Shown: positions 17,157 through 24,477 of the stretch, piece after piece
Position numbering within the stretch: the first letter of the stretch is position 1
Layout: every line of letters starts with the position of its first letter
Source: CF-46 sp042408445
Lineage (GTDB): Bacteria > Chloroflexota > Limnocylindria > Limnocylindrales > CSP1-4
Direction: 5' to 3'
NCBI GenBank assembly: GCA_042408445.1
Contig: JBHORC010000016.1
Location: 62,001-126,000, forward strand
DNA: 64,000 nt
The notes under the pieces: model-generated
What the model was told of the DNA's origin: nothing
Databases searched by the model: none
The model's input: only the letters and a program-made list of their open reading frames with translations
Program-made: the position numbers and the translations under genes

Positions 17157-18392
17157 ATGAGCGCGTCGGGGGTAAGTCGAGTCGACCAGAGCGCAGAAAA
17201 GGGAGCGGGGGCAATTGCCGGACGACAGGGTTGGCAAAGACGATCGGTCCGACGGCTATTGGTCGCCGCAAGTGTCGCTGTTATCTCCCTGGGCTTGAGC
17301 TCACCGCCAGCGTCGGCTGTCGACTACAACGACACGAACCCGGCCGCCACCATCTGCGGGGACGGAAGTCACGCCGTGATCGTGATCCGGAATTTCGTCA
17401 TCCACAGTGGAGGACTGTCCTACGCGGGGGTCTTGTTGAAATGGTCCCCCACCTGCAACACCGTCTGGACGGAGGCCGTGAACTACACGGGAAAGGGAGC
17501 AGGATACCCACCGGCCCAGTCCTTGACGTCCGACGAAAAGATCACCGTCTACAACTGCCCGAAAGATGCATGCGCGACACGAACCGAGACTGAGACCGGA
17601 GACGTCCTACCCACCACCAACAGCACGGGATGGTCGCACCAGTTCGTCATCCCGCCGAACGGAAGCGCCGGCTCGCCGGCCGCACCCCAACCGCCGTCGA
17701 TGCGCGGGATGGTGACGATCCATTTCGGCGGCAGCGTCGTGTCACTCGATACGGCGATGGAGCCGACTTGGACCTGGTACCAGAACTACTTCAAGAACGA
17801 AAGAATCCTTCGCAATGACATGACCGTCATGAATTGCGCGAACCCTGCGAATCGCTGCGTTACGAGCTTGAGTCCGGTGTTCTATCACCTCGACTCCAGT
17901 CTAGATCTGACGACGGGCGTCGCCGATCTGAAACTTGACATGGAGAACACAATCCTCCCCGGTTGGAACAACGTGGCGGGAGTTGGTCCGACGCTGCATT
18001 ACTGCACATCCGGCTGCGTCGCAGAGGACGTTATCGTCAAGGCCGTCCCTCTTGGCAACACCGATCTCGGGACAGCGAACAGCGTCACGCTCTACGACGG
18101 CGGTTTTTCCCCAGGCACGCCGGCCCACTACCTGCATCGGACGATGCTCTTCAAGATCAAGTCGTATGACCACAGCTGTGTGCCCGGCTGCACTGGAGGT
18201 TCGGCGGACGACCGAATTCTGCTCGGCCACGAAATGGGCCATACGTTGGGCCTGGAGCACTGCGACACGAATGGTGGAGCGTCGGTAATGTGCGCAGCCC
18301 GATCGACCACGACGGACGAGAACGTGTTCGACGGCACGCACTACTGGCTGCCCCGGCTCTGGGATGTTCGAGCATTCGCCTCCTTCTATTGA
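17157..18392 (+). CDS. Secreted metzincin-type zinc metalloprotease with DUF2690-like segment
   Basis: 411 residues from an ATG with GAGGGAGCGAGG just upstream. A twin-Arg-free signal peptide (basic stretch, hydrophobic residues 34-50, cleavage near ASA-VDY at about 54) is followed by a Cys-containing segment (ICGDG...SPTCNTVW) resembling DUF2690. Near the C-terminus HEMGHTLGLEH (residues 358-368) is a complete HExxHxxGxxH zinc motif, and SVMC about 10 residues later supplies a Met-turn. Several Cys pairs (YCTSGC, CVPGC) suggest disulfides. Likely an exported peptidase. It is the largest cargo gene of the insert, followed 26 bases later by a lipoprotein gene. Confidence 0.82.
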   Translation: MSASGVSRVDQSAEKGAGAIAGRQGWQRRSVRRLLVAASVAVISLGLSSPPASAVDYNDTNPAATICGDGSHAVIVIRNFVIHSGGLSYAGVLLKWSPTCNTVWTEAVNYTGKGAGYPPAQSLTSDEKITVYNCPKDACATRTETETGDVLPTTNSTGWSHQFVIPPNGSAGSPAAPQPPSMRGMVTIHFGGSVVSLDTAMEPTWTWYQNYFKNERILRNDMTVMNCANPANRCVTSLSPVFYHLDSSLDLTTGVADLKLDMENTILPGWNNVAGVGPTLHYCTSGCVAEDVIVKAVPLGNTDLGTANSVTLYDGGFSPGTPAHYLHRTMLFKIKSYDHSCVPGCTGGSADDRILLGHEMGHTLGLEHCDTNGGASVMCAARSTTTDENVFDGTHYWLPRLWDVRAFASFY

Positions 18393-18418
18393 TGTCGAGC
18401 TGGGAAAGGGGTCTAACA

Positions 18419-19129
18419 ATGCTCAAGGATCGAAGGCCGGCATGGGGCGGCAGCTTGATCCTCGTTGGTTGTCTGGTGGTGGGCTGCGTCGCCCCGACAG
18501 GCGCGTCCACACAGACCGCCAAGCCATCAGCAGCTGCATCGACTCGCGCAGACGCCTCGGGCACGGCAAGCCAGCCAGACGACTGCTACCAACTGCGAGT
18601 TCCGGTCGAAATGGGCTCGGCTCGCTCGATCGCCGAGCTGCACCAGGTCGGCGTGGAAGCCTTTACCGGGACGTTCCTCGGAATCGGCGACCCCGCTTGG
18701 AATACGCCGGATCGGCAACGGCCGACGAGGGACGAGTTCCAATCGACGTCGGCGCGTCTGTATCGACCGTTGCTGTGGAAAGCCGACAAGGACTTGGTCG
18801 GAACGCCCGACGAAGGCAGTCTGATAATCCGGGGCGGAAGTCTCGGCTGCGACAGCATCCAGTTCGACGATGATGAACGCTTCGGCTTGACGCAAGGATC
18901 GAGCTACGTCGCCGTAGCGATGCCGATTTTGAACAGCGTTGACAAGCCTTCCGGCAAGCTCCTCCTCGTCGCGGCGTGGCCCATCGAGAAGGACGGCGTC
19001 GTACACACGGAAGCGGATGGCGACCGGGACGTAGCGACGGTCGCCGACGCTCTGGCCCACGGTCCGAAGTGGACCCCCGAACCGCAACTGTGGACTCCGG
19101 AACCAGAGCCAAGCAATAGCGGAGGGTGA
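18419..19129 (+). CDS. Putative lipoprotein of unknown function
   Basis: 236 residues from an ATG at 18419, with AAAGGGG 8 bases upstream; an ATG at 18392 is possible. The signal sequence ends in a lipobox (LVVGC), so the protein should be lipid-anchored outside the cell membrane. A Ser/Ala/Thr linker follows, then a globular domain with two conserved-looking Cys (DDCYQLRVPVEMG and GSLGCDSIQFDDD), and a Pro/Glu/Trp repeat tail (WTPEPQLWTPEPEP). No family recognised. It starts 26 bases after the metzincin gene and is probably in its operon. Confidence 0.68.
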   Translation: MLKDRRPAWGGSLILVGCLVVGCVAPTGASTQTAKPSAAASTRADASGTASQPDDCYQLRVPVEMGSARSIAELHQVGVEAFTGTFLGIGDPAWNTPDRQRPTRDEFQSTSARLYRPLLWKADKDLVGTPDEGSLIIRGGSLGCDSIQFDDDERFGLTQGSSYVAVAMPILNSVDKPSGKLLLVAAWPIEKDGVVHTEADGDRDVATVADALAHGPKWTPEPQLWTPEPEPSNSGG

Positions 19130-19325
19130 TGGCGACCGGCACGTCAGGCGGCGGTGCGCCTCAAGCACCGCTGCCCGACCGGCCTCGCTTGAGCCCGAAC
19201 GGTCGTCCGTGGGTAATGCCCTCGCGAGCGACCTGATGTTTTCGAGGAGACGTCGGCGCGTGACACGGGCTGCACGGCGGCCCTCTAAAGTCCGGTCGAC
19301 ATCTCCTCTCGGAGGGAACGCAAGA

Positions 19326-19778
19326 GTGGCGAACCCCGTGATCAGGGACCAGGTTTGGTATGGCCCTGAACACCACGTGATGTTCCGGGGCAACTTCGAG
19401 TCCTGGATCACGATCGCGTCCGGCGGGTGCGCGCTCAACCCGTCCGCGCGCGGCAACTCGGACTCTGGAACAACCTACGACATCCGCCTGATCGTCGGGC
19501 CGTACTGCCAGGACGTCGTCAACGTCAGCCCGAGCGTCTTCATCACGGCGTGGTATGCAGGCAACGCCGATGAGGACGACCGAGAGGAGTGGAGGGTCGG
19601 CCTGATCACCTGGCAGGCGGTCCCGTTCGCCAACGGCCTTCGGACTGAACTGGCGTTCGAGGTCAAGTGTGCGGGCGAGCACTCCGCGGTCTGGGAGATG
19701 GGGTACCACGTTGCGATCGAGTCCAGTCAGGAGGTCTGGTACCCGGCCGGAGACTTCGCTGGATTACTGACGCCTTAG
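19326..19778 (+). CDS. Hypothetical protein of the insert
   Basis: 150 residues from a GTG at 19326 with GGAGGG 9 bases upstream; a longer frame from 19209 lacks a ribosome site. Beta-rich and aromatic, with Cys near residues 35, 60 and 118 (SGGCALNP, GPYCQDVV, VKCAGEH). No signal peptide from this start. I do not recognise the family. Codon use is less GC-biased than in the flanking core genes. Confidence 0.55.
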   Translation: MANPVIRDQVWYGPEHHVMFRGNFESWITIASGGCALNPSARGNSDSGTTYDIRLIVGPYCQDVVNVSPSVFITAWYAGNADEDDREEWRVGLITWQAVPFANGLRTELAFEVKCAGEHSAVWEMGYHVAIESSQEVWYPAGDFAGLLTP

Positions 19779-19838
19779 CCCGTAACGGAGTTTCTCTCGC
19801 GAAAGACTGGGCGACGGTTCATGCTCGCAATTTGCAGC

Positions 19839-20402
19839 CTAGTGCTGCGACATGATCTCCGCCCGCTTCCATCCGTATTCCTCGTCGGTGATCAAGCGGT
19901 TGGACCGCGCGAACTCGAGCTGAACAAGCCGATCCGCGAGTTGGTCGGCGCCGGAAACCGGCGCCGGCGCAGCCGTCACCCTCGCGGAATCCTCGGACGC
20001 CGTGGGCGCCCCCCGAGGCGCGCTAATTCCGAGCCAGCAGAACGCGAGGACGCCAAGGAGCAACAGTGCCGGAATGCGTTGGTCAAAGGGCTGCGTTTGC
20101 AGGCTTCCGGTGGCGTCAACGACGGCGCCCTGCGCGCGCAGAACGTCCGCGTTTTCCTTGGCGATGATCGTCAGCAGATCGCGGGCGGTCCAACCGTTGA
20201 CGACCGCCTGTTGGGGTGCGCCTTGCGCGCCGGCGTTGTTGACCGTCGCATCAGAGAGGGCCGTAGTGATAAGCGACTCGTACTGCGTCGCGGACGGAAG
20301 GCTGTAGTTCGACGCGACGACCTTCGGTGAGTAGTAGACATACGCGCCCGCTGCGGCCATCGCGAGAACGAAAAAGCCGAACCAGCGAATCCCCGATCGC
20401 AT
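19839..20402 (-). CDS. Two-helix membrane protein with SHOCT-like C-terminus
   Basis: 187 residues. One membrane helix lies at residues 7-25 (FGFFVLAMAAAGAYVYY) and a second near 110-127 (IPALLLLGVLAFCWLGI). Between them is a Gln/Ala-rich extracellular-type segment. The C-terminal 35 residues (DRLVQLEFARSNRLITDEEY) resemble the SHOCT motif, a short amphipathic oligomerisation module found at protein ends. Function unknown. It is convergent with the preceding insert genes. Confidence 0.6.
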   Translation of the reverse strand: MRSGIRWFGFFVLAMAAAGAYVYYSPKVVASNYSLPSATQYESLITTALSDATVNNAGAQGAPQQAVVNGWTARDLLTIIAKENADVLRAQGAVVDATGSLQTQPFDQRIPALLLLGVLAFCWLGISAPRGAPTASEDSARVTAAPAPVSGADQLADRLVQLEFARSNRLITDEEYGWKRAEIMSQH

Positions 20403-20733
20403 GCTCGGGCCCTCCCTCCGAACTTCATCCCCGACATTTCCAGTATGGTCCCAGTCTCGACCGATGGCGGCTCTTGTCCGGTCTCGAGTCCCGCGAGATC
20501 CAATCGATCGGAAGGATCGAGCTGAAGGGTTGCGCGACGCCCAGTCGAGTTTTAAAGATCGCGGGCGATCGGCGCACCGTTAGGATTGGCGCGGGCGTCG
20601 GCCAGTCGACACTACGCAGAGGAGCTGGAGCTGCCAGGGCTCCTCGCCGGAATTGTGCGCGCCAGCAATTACCGGGTCACCTTCGAGCTGAACGAATCTC
20701 GGGCTGTTAGTAGCGCAAGACCGTCGCGCTCAG
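20403..20733. other. Right part of the insert, no gene seen
   Basis: Relatively AT-rich stretch upstream of the SHOCT-like gene. It presumably holds that gene's promoter. I see no convincing open frame, terminal inverted repeat or attachment-site core here. Confidence 0.4.
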
Positions 20734-20967
20734 TCAATACGACCAAGTGGATGTATGTCCCAGGATCGGATGGGCGAGATAGGCGCGGGCCTCGTCGAGG
20801 TCCGCGATCGCGTAGAGCCGCGACATCTCGCTCCGGCCGAGTCCGGCGATCTGCGGGAAGACGAACCACCTCCAGTGGCCCGTCTTGCGACCGCGCCGGA
20901 GCTCGTCCATCGCACGGTCGTGCACCTGCGACTGGGCAAGGACGAATCGGTCCAGGTCGGTGGTCAT
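20734..20967 (-). pseudogene. DUF1810 protein, detached N-terminal half
   Basis: The ATG at 20967 opens a frame reading DLDRFVLAQSQVHDRAMDEL, then GHWRWFVFPQIAGLG and IADLDEARAYLAHPILG, the typical first 70 residues of DUF1810. After Gly70 the frame runs into insert sequence (HTSTWSY) and stops. The missing C-terminal half is at 15978-16217. A truncated 77-residue product could still be made, but it lacks half the domain. Confidence 0.85.
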
Positions 20968-20979
20968 CGGGTGAAGGAG

Positions 20980-21054
20980 TGGCTCCGGCGGTAGGACTCG
21001 AACCTACGACCAAGCGGTTAACAGCCGCCCGCTCTACCACTGAGCTACGCCGGA
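20980..21054 (-). tRNA. tRNA-Asn (anticodon GTT)
   Basis: Read on the minus strand, the acceptor TCCGGCG pairs with CGCCGGA, followed by a G discriminator and an encoded CCA. AGCTCAGTGGTAGAGC gives the D arm, GGCTGTTAACC the anticodon loop with GTT, and GGTTCGAGTCC the T arm. It lies 12 bases upstream of the DUF1810 N-terminal fragment. The neighbouring insert did not use this tRNA as its target. Confidence 0.96.
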
Positions 21055-21189
21055 GCGAGGGGTCGGCGGCCTGGTGAGGCGCCCACCGGGCGCCGGGTCG
21101 GCGCCGGGCGACAGGATACCAGATGGTCATCGGCCTCCCGACCCGCGGGACCCCGGATCCACGGCCGGCGCCCGGTATCCTCGGGCGCG

Positions 21190-22074
21190 ATGGCAACCCC
21201 GCTCACGACGCCGCTCGTCTCCGCCGCACAGCTCCGCGCGCTCATCCTGGACGGCGACGACCGGGTCCGCATCGTCGACTGTCGCTGGGTCCTCGGCCAG
21301 CCCGGCGCGGGCCGCGCAGCGTGGCTCGATGGCCACATCCCGGGAGCGATCCACCTCGACGTCGACGCGGACCTGGCGGATCCCGACGGCTTCGGGGCGC
21401 CCGGTCGGCACCCGCTGCCCTCCCCGGTCGCGTTCCGACGACGCCTCGAGGCCGCCGGCGTCGACGATCGGCACCTGGTGGTCGCCTACGACGACGTCGG
21501 CGGTTGGGTCGCGGCGCGACTCTGGTGGATGCTCGAGAACCTCGGCCACCGGGACGTCGCCGTCCTCGACGGCGGGATCCAGGCATGGGTCGGGGCCGGC
21601 GGTCCGCTGACCGATGAGGTCGCGACCTTCCCGCGCGGGACCCTGCATCTCGCGGAGCGCTGGACGGGCGTGATCGACCGCGAGGGACTGAAGGCGCGGC
21701 TCGGCTCCGTGGTCCTGCTCGATGCGCGTGCCGCCGCCCGGTATCGGGGCGAGACGGAGCCGATCGACCCCGTCGCGGGCCACATCCCGACGGCGCGGAG
21801 CGCGCCCATCGACGGCAACCTGGAGGACGGACGGTTCCGGAGCCCGGACGAGCTGCGCGAGCGGTTCATCGCGCTGGGCGCCGACGGCGAACACGGCGAG
21901 GTCGTGACCTCGTGCGGCAGCGGCGTGTCCGCGATCCATCACGCCCTGGCGATGCGGATCGCCGGGCTCCCGGACCCGATCCTCTACGTCGGCTCGTACA
22001 GCGACTGGTCGCGCTCCGGCGAGCCCGTCGCGACCGGCGACGCACCCAGCAACCCCCCGGCGACCACCGGCTGA
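21190..22074 (+). CDS. sseA: Two-domain sulfurtransferase (rhodanese/3-mercaptopyruvate type)
   Basis: 294 residues, two tandem rhodanese domains. The N-terminal domain has DCRWVLGQPGAGR and HIPGAIHLDVD. The C-terminal domain ends in the active loop SCGSGVSA, with the persulfide-forming Cys; a CGSGVxA loop favours 3-mercaptopyruvate over thiosulfate. It acts in the cytoplasm in sulfur transfer or cyanide detoxification. A TATCCT box 8 bases before the ATG and no ribosome site suggest a leaderless transcript. It is convergent with the MOSC gene. Confidence 0.92.
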   Translation: MATPLTTPLVSAAQLRALILDGDDRVRIVDCRWVLGQPGAGRAAWLDGHIPGAIHLDVDADLADPDGFGAPGRHPLPSPVAFRRRLEAAGVDDRHLVVAYDDVGGWVAARLWWMLENLGHRDVAVLDGGIQAWVGAGGPLTDEVATFPRGTLHLAERWTGVIDREGLKARLGSVVLLDARAAARYRGETEPIDPVAGHIPTARSAPIDGNLEDGRFRSPDELRERFIALGADGEHGEVVTSCGSGVSAIHHALAMRIAGLPDPILYVGSYSDWSRSGEPVATGDAPSNPPATTG

Positions 22075-22077
22075 GCG

Positions 22078-22656
22078 TCAGGCGGGGTCGGCCGCCTCCG
22101 CCCGAACCGTCTCGACTCGGTCGCCGACGCGAACGTCGCCGCCCACCACGACCCGGGCATTCGCGCCGCGCATCCGGAGCTCGCGGCCGCGCGGGGAGTT
22201 GATCCAGCGGAGCGCGTCGCTCCCGAACCGCGCGCTGAACTTCGCGCAGCCGGTGTGGGGCGGCTCGCTGATCTCGACGACGGCCCCGCCGATCCGGAGC
22301 CTGGATCCCGGCGGCAAGCTCGCGATGGAGAGGTCCAGGTCGACGTACAGCTGGTCGCCGGCCAGCGGCCAGCGCGAGCGGTCCGGCTCGATGGCGCCGA
22401 GGACGCGCGTGCTGATCAGCGTGATCTGGGCGTCCGGATCCGCACCGCCGTCGACGGTCGTGCCGCTGCCTCGGCGGGACCAGTCGTCGCCAGCGAGGCC
22501 GACGTCGGGATCGAGTCGGCCCACGTCGAGCAGCTCGCGCTCGTCGATGTCCGGGCGCCGGACGATCATCTCGAGCGTGCCGACAGCCGGTGCCGATTCG
22601 ACGACGGCCCACGCATCGCGGTACCGATCCAGCGCGGCGTCCAGCGCGGAGCTCAC
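22078..22656 (-). CDS. MOSC-domain protein
   Basis: 192 residues. The GTG start overlaps the rpoD stop (GTGA). LAGDQLYVDLDLSIASLPPG and EPPHTGCAKFSARFG, with the conserved Cys, are typical of MOSC domains, the sulfur-carrier and molybdenum-cofactor-binding fold of Moco sulfurases and YiiM-like enzymes. It lacks the MOSC_N beta-barrel, so it is a stand-alone member. Substrate unknown. The sulfurtransferase gene lies head to tail against it, 3 bases away. Confidence 0.85.
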   Translation of the reverse strand: MSSALDAALDRYRDAWAVVESAPAVGTLEMIVRRPDIDERELLDVGRLDPDVGLAGDDWSRRGSGTTVDGGADPDAQITLISTRVLGAIEPDRSRWPLAGDQLYVDLDLSIASLPPGSRLRIGGAVVEISEPPHTGCAKFSARFGSDALRWINSPRGRELRMRGANARVVVGGDVRVGDRVETVRAEAADPA

Positions 22657-24386
22657 TCCAGGTAGTCCTTGAGCTTGCGGCTCCGGCTCGGATGGCGAAG
22701 CTTGCGAAGCGCCTTGGCCTCGATCTGCCGGATCCGCTCGCGGGTCACGTTGAACTCACGACCGACCTCCTCGAGCGTCCGCGCCCGGCTGTCCTCCAGG
22801 CCGAAGCGAAGCTGGAGCACCCGCCGCTCGCGACCCGTCAGCGAGTCGAGCACCGCCTCCACCTGCTCCTTGAGCAGCTGGTGCGATGCGGCCTCCGCCG
22901 GCGCCAGGGCGCCGCGATCCTCGATGAAGTCGCCGAGGTGGGAGTCCTCCTCCTCGCCGATCGGCGTCTCGAGCGAGACGGGCTCCTGCGAGACCTTGAT
23001 GATCTCGCGGACCTTCTCCGGGGTGACCTGGACCTCCTGACCCTTCGACATCGCCTCGGCGATCTCCTCGACCGTCGGCTCCCGGCCGAGCTCCTGGAGG
23101 AGCTGACGCGAGACCCGGATCAGCCGGTTGATCGTCTCGACCATGTGGACCGGGATCCGGATCGTCCGCGCCTGGTCCGCGATCGCGCGGGTGATCGCCT
23201 GGCGGATCCACCACGTGGCGTACGTCGAGAACTTGAAGCCCTTCTCGAAGTCGAACTTCTCGACCGCACGGATCAGCCCGATGTTCCCTTCCTGGATCAG
23301 GTCCAGGAAGGACATCCCGCGGCCGATGTACTTCTTCGCGATCGACACGACGAGCCGCAGGTTCGCGGACGTCAGCTGCTCGCGGGCGTCGCGACCGATC
23401 CGGACGAGCTCGCCCTTGCGGTGGGCGAGCTTCGTGTTCAGCGGCACCTCCGGGTCGTAGCCCATCCGCTTCAGGAGCTCGGCGTCGTTGCCGGCGGTGA
23501 TCCAGCGCTCGAGGGCCGGGAAGGCGACGTCGTCGCGCGTCCAGTCGTAGATCGCCCGCAGGCCGACGTTGTCGCGGGAGTCCAGGTCGCCGTTGTGGAC
23601 GGCGAAGTACGCCCAGTCGAGCAGGGTCAGGAACGCCTCGGCGTCGCACGCGGCCGAGTAGGCCGCAACGAGCTTCTTCGCCTCCTTGAGCAGCTCCTTC
23701 GTCCCGTCGGACTGCGCGTCACGACCGGCCTTGATCAGGTGGAAGTCCGGCGGCGGCACGAGGAGATCCTTCGCGCCGGGGGCCGTGATCGCCACCCGGA
23801 CGAGCTGGTGCGCCTCCTCGCCGAGCGGCAGCCGGTGCTGCGGCTTCTGCGTTCGCGTCTTGCGCTCGGTGTCGTGGAGCGTCCACTCATGGAGCGAGAC
23901 GATCCCCTTCCACGGCTCCTCGACGAGCTGCTCGCCCAGCTCGATCGCCTTGGCGAGGACGACCTCCTCCTCGGCGGTCAGGAGGGCGACCTTGCCGATC
24001 TCCTTCAGGTACATCCGGACCGGGTCGTCGATCCCGATCATGTCGGCGCTGATCGCGTCGAGCTCCTCGGCAGTCGGCTCCTCGACCTCCGCCGGGTCCA
24101 GCTTGGCCGGCGCATCGGCGGGCATCTTGTTGTCGACCGCCACGCCGTCCTCGCCGACGACCTCGACGCCCACGTCCGTGGCGGCCCCGTCCGCCGCCCC
24201 ATCCGGCGCATCCGCGCCGAGGTCGAGGTCCTCCTCGTCGTCGTCGTCGTCCTCGACCTTCGGGAGCACGACCTTCGCCGCCCGGAGGTTCCGGGTCGCG
24301 AGTCGCGCCTCTTCCACGTCCGCCCGCGCGCGGCGCGGGCGGGTGAGCACCGCCTCGACGAGCTGCTTGTCGAGAGGATCTGCCAT
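22653..24386 (-). CDS. rpoD: Primary RNA polymerase sigma factor (sigma-70) with long non-conserved region
   Basis: 577 residues from an ATG at 24386 with AGGAGG 5 bases upstream; the longer frame to 24749 is antisense-like sequence inside dnaG. An acidic N-terminus (45-100) precedes region 1.2 (DPVRMYLKEIGKVALLTAEEE, residues 121-141). Regions 2.1-2.4 span about 342-415 (NLRLVVSIAKKYIGRGMSF through STYATWWIRQAI), region 3 about 420-500, and region 4 (EEVGREFNVTRERIRQIE) about 539-556. Between 1.2 and 2.1 lies an insertion of roughly 180 residues, as in proteobacterial RpoD but with unrelated sequence. It directs housekeeping transcription. Confidence 0.96.
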   Translation of the reverse strand: MADPLDKQLVEAVLTRPRRARADVEEARLATRNLRAAKVVLPKVEDDDDDEEDLDLGADAPDGAADGAATDVGVEVVGEDGVAVDNKMPADAPAKLDPAEVEEPTAEELDAISADMIGIDDPVRMYLKEIGKVALLTAEEEVVLAKAIELGEQLVEEPWKGIVSLHEWTLHDTERKTRTQKPQHRLPLGEEAHQLVRVAITAPGAKDLLVPPPDFHLIKAGRDAQSDGTKELLKEAKKLVAAYSAACDAEAFLTLLDWAYFAVHNGDLDSRDNVGLRAIYDWTRDDVAFPALERWITAGNDAELLKRMGYDPEVPLNTKLAHRKGELVRIGRDAREQLTSANLRLVVSIAKKYIGRGMSFLDLIQEGNIGLIRAVEKFDFEKGFKFSTYATWWIRQAITRAIADQARTIRIPVHMVETINRLIRVSRQLLQELGREPTVEEIAEAMSKGQEVQVTPEKVREIIKVSQEPVSLETPIGEEEDSHLGDFIEDRGALAPAEAASHQLLKEQVEAVLDSLTGRERRVLQLRFGLEDSRARTLEEVGREFNVTRERIRQIEAKALRKLRHPSRSRKLKDYLE

Positions 24387-24477
24387 CAGTGCCTCCTGGA
24401 GGTCGCTGCGTGCCGGGGATGGACGAGGTCGGGGTGGCGTGCTGCCTGCGTTGGGGATTGCATGCGGTGGTGGGGGC

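Larger units (their letters stand above)
16207..20764. mobile_element. 4.5-kb insert splitting the DUF1810 gene, flanked by CCCAGG
   Basis: The DUF1810 reading frame is interrupted between 16212 and 20759. CCCAGG occurs at both junctions (16207-16212 and 20759-20764) and only once in the inferred original gene, as expected for a 6-bp target duplication or short-homology join. The insert (about 4546 bases) has visibly lower GC: single lines hand-counted at 57-58%, against about 75% in a neighbouring core-gene line. It encodes a truncated protein, a secreted metzincin, a lipoprotein, an unknown protein and a two-helix membrane protein. No transposase, integrase or terminal inverted repeats were found, so the mechanism is open. 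Confidence 0.75.

Noticed and set aside
16213..20758. Insertion sequence or prophage
   Set aside because: No transposase, integrase, phage structural gene or terminal inverted repeats could be recognised in the insert.
20980..21054. tRNA-Asn as the attachment site of the insert
   Set aside because: The insert junctions are inside DUF1810, more than 200 bases away, and I see no copy of the tRNA 3' end at the other junction.
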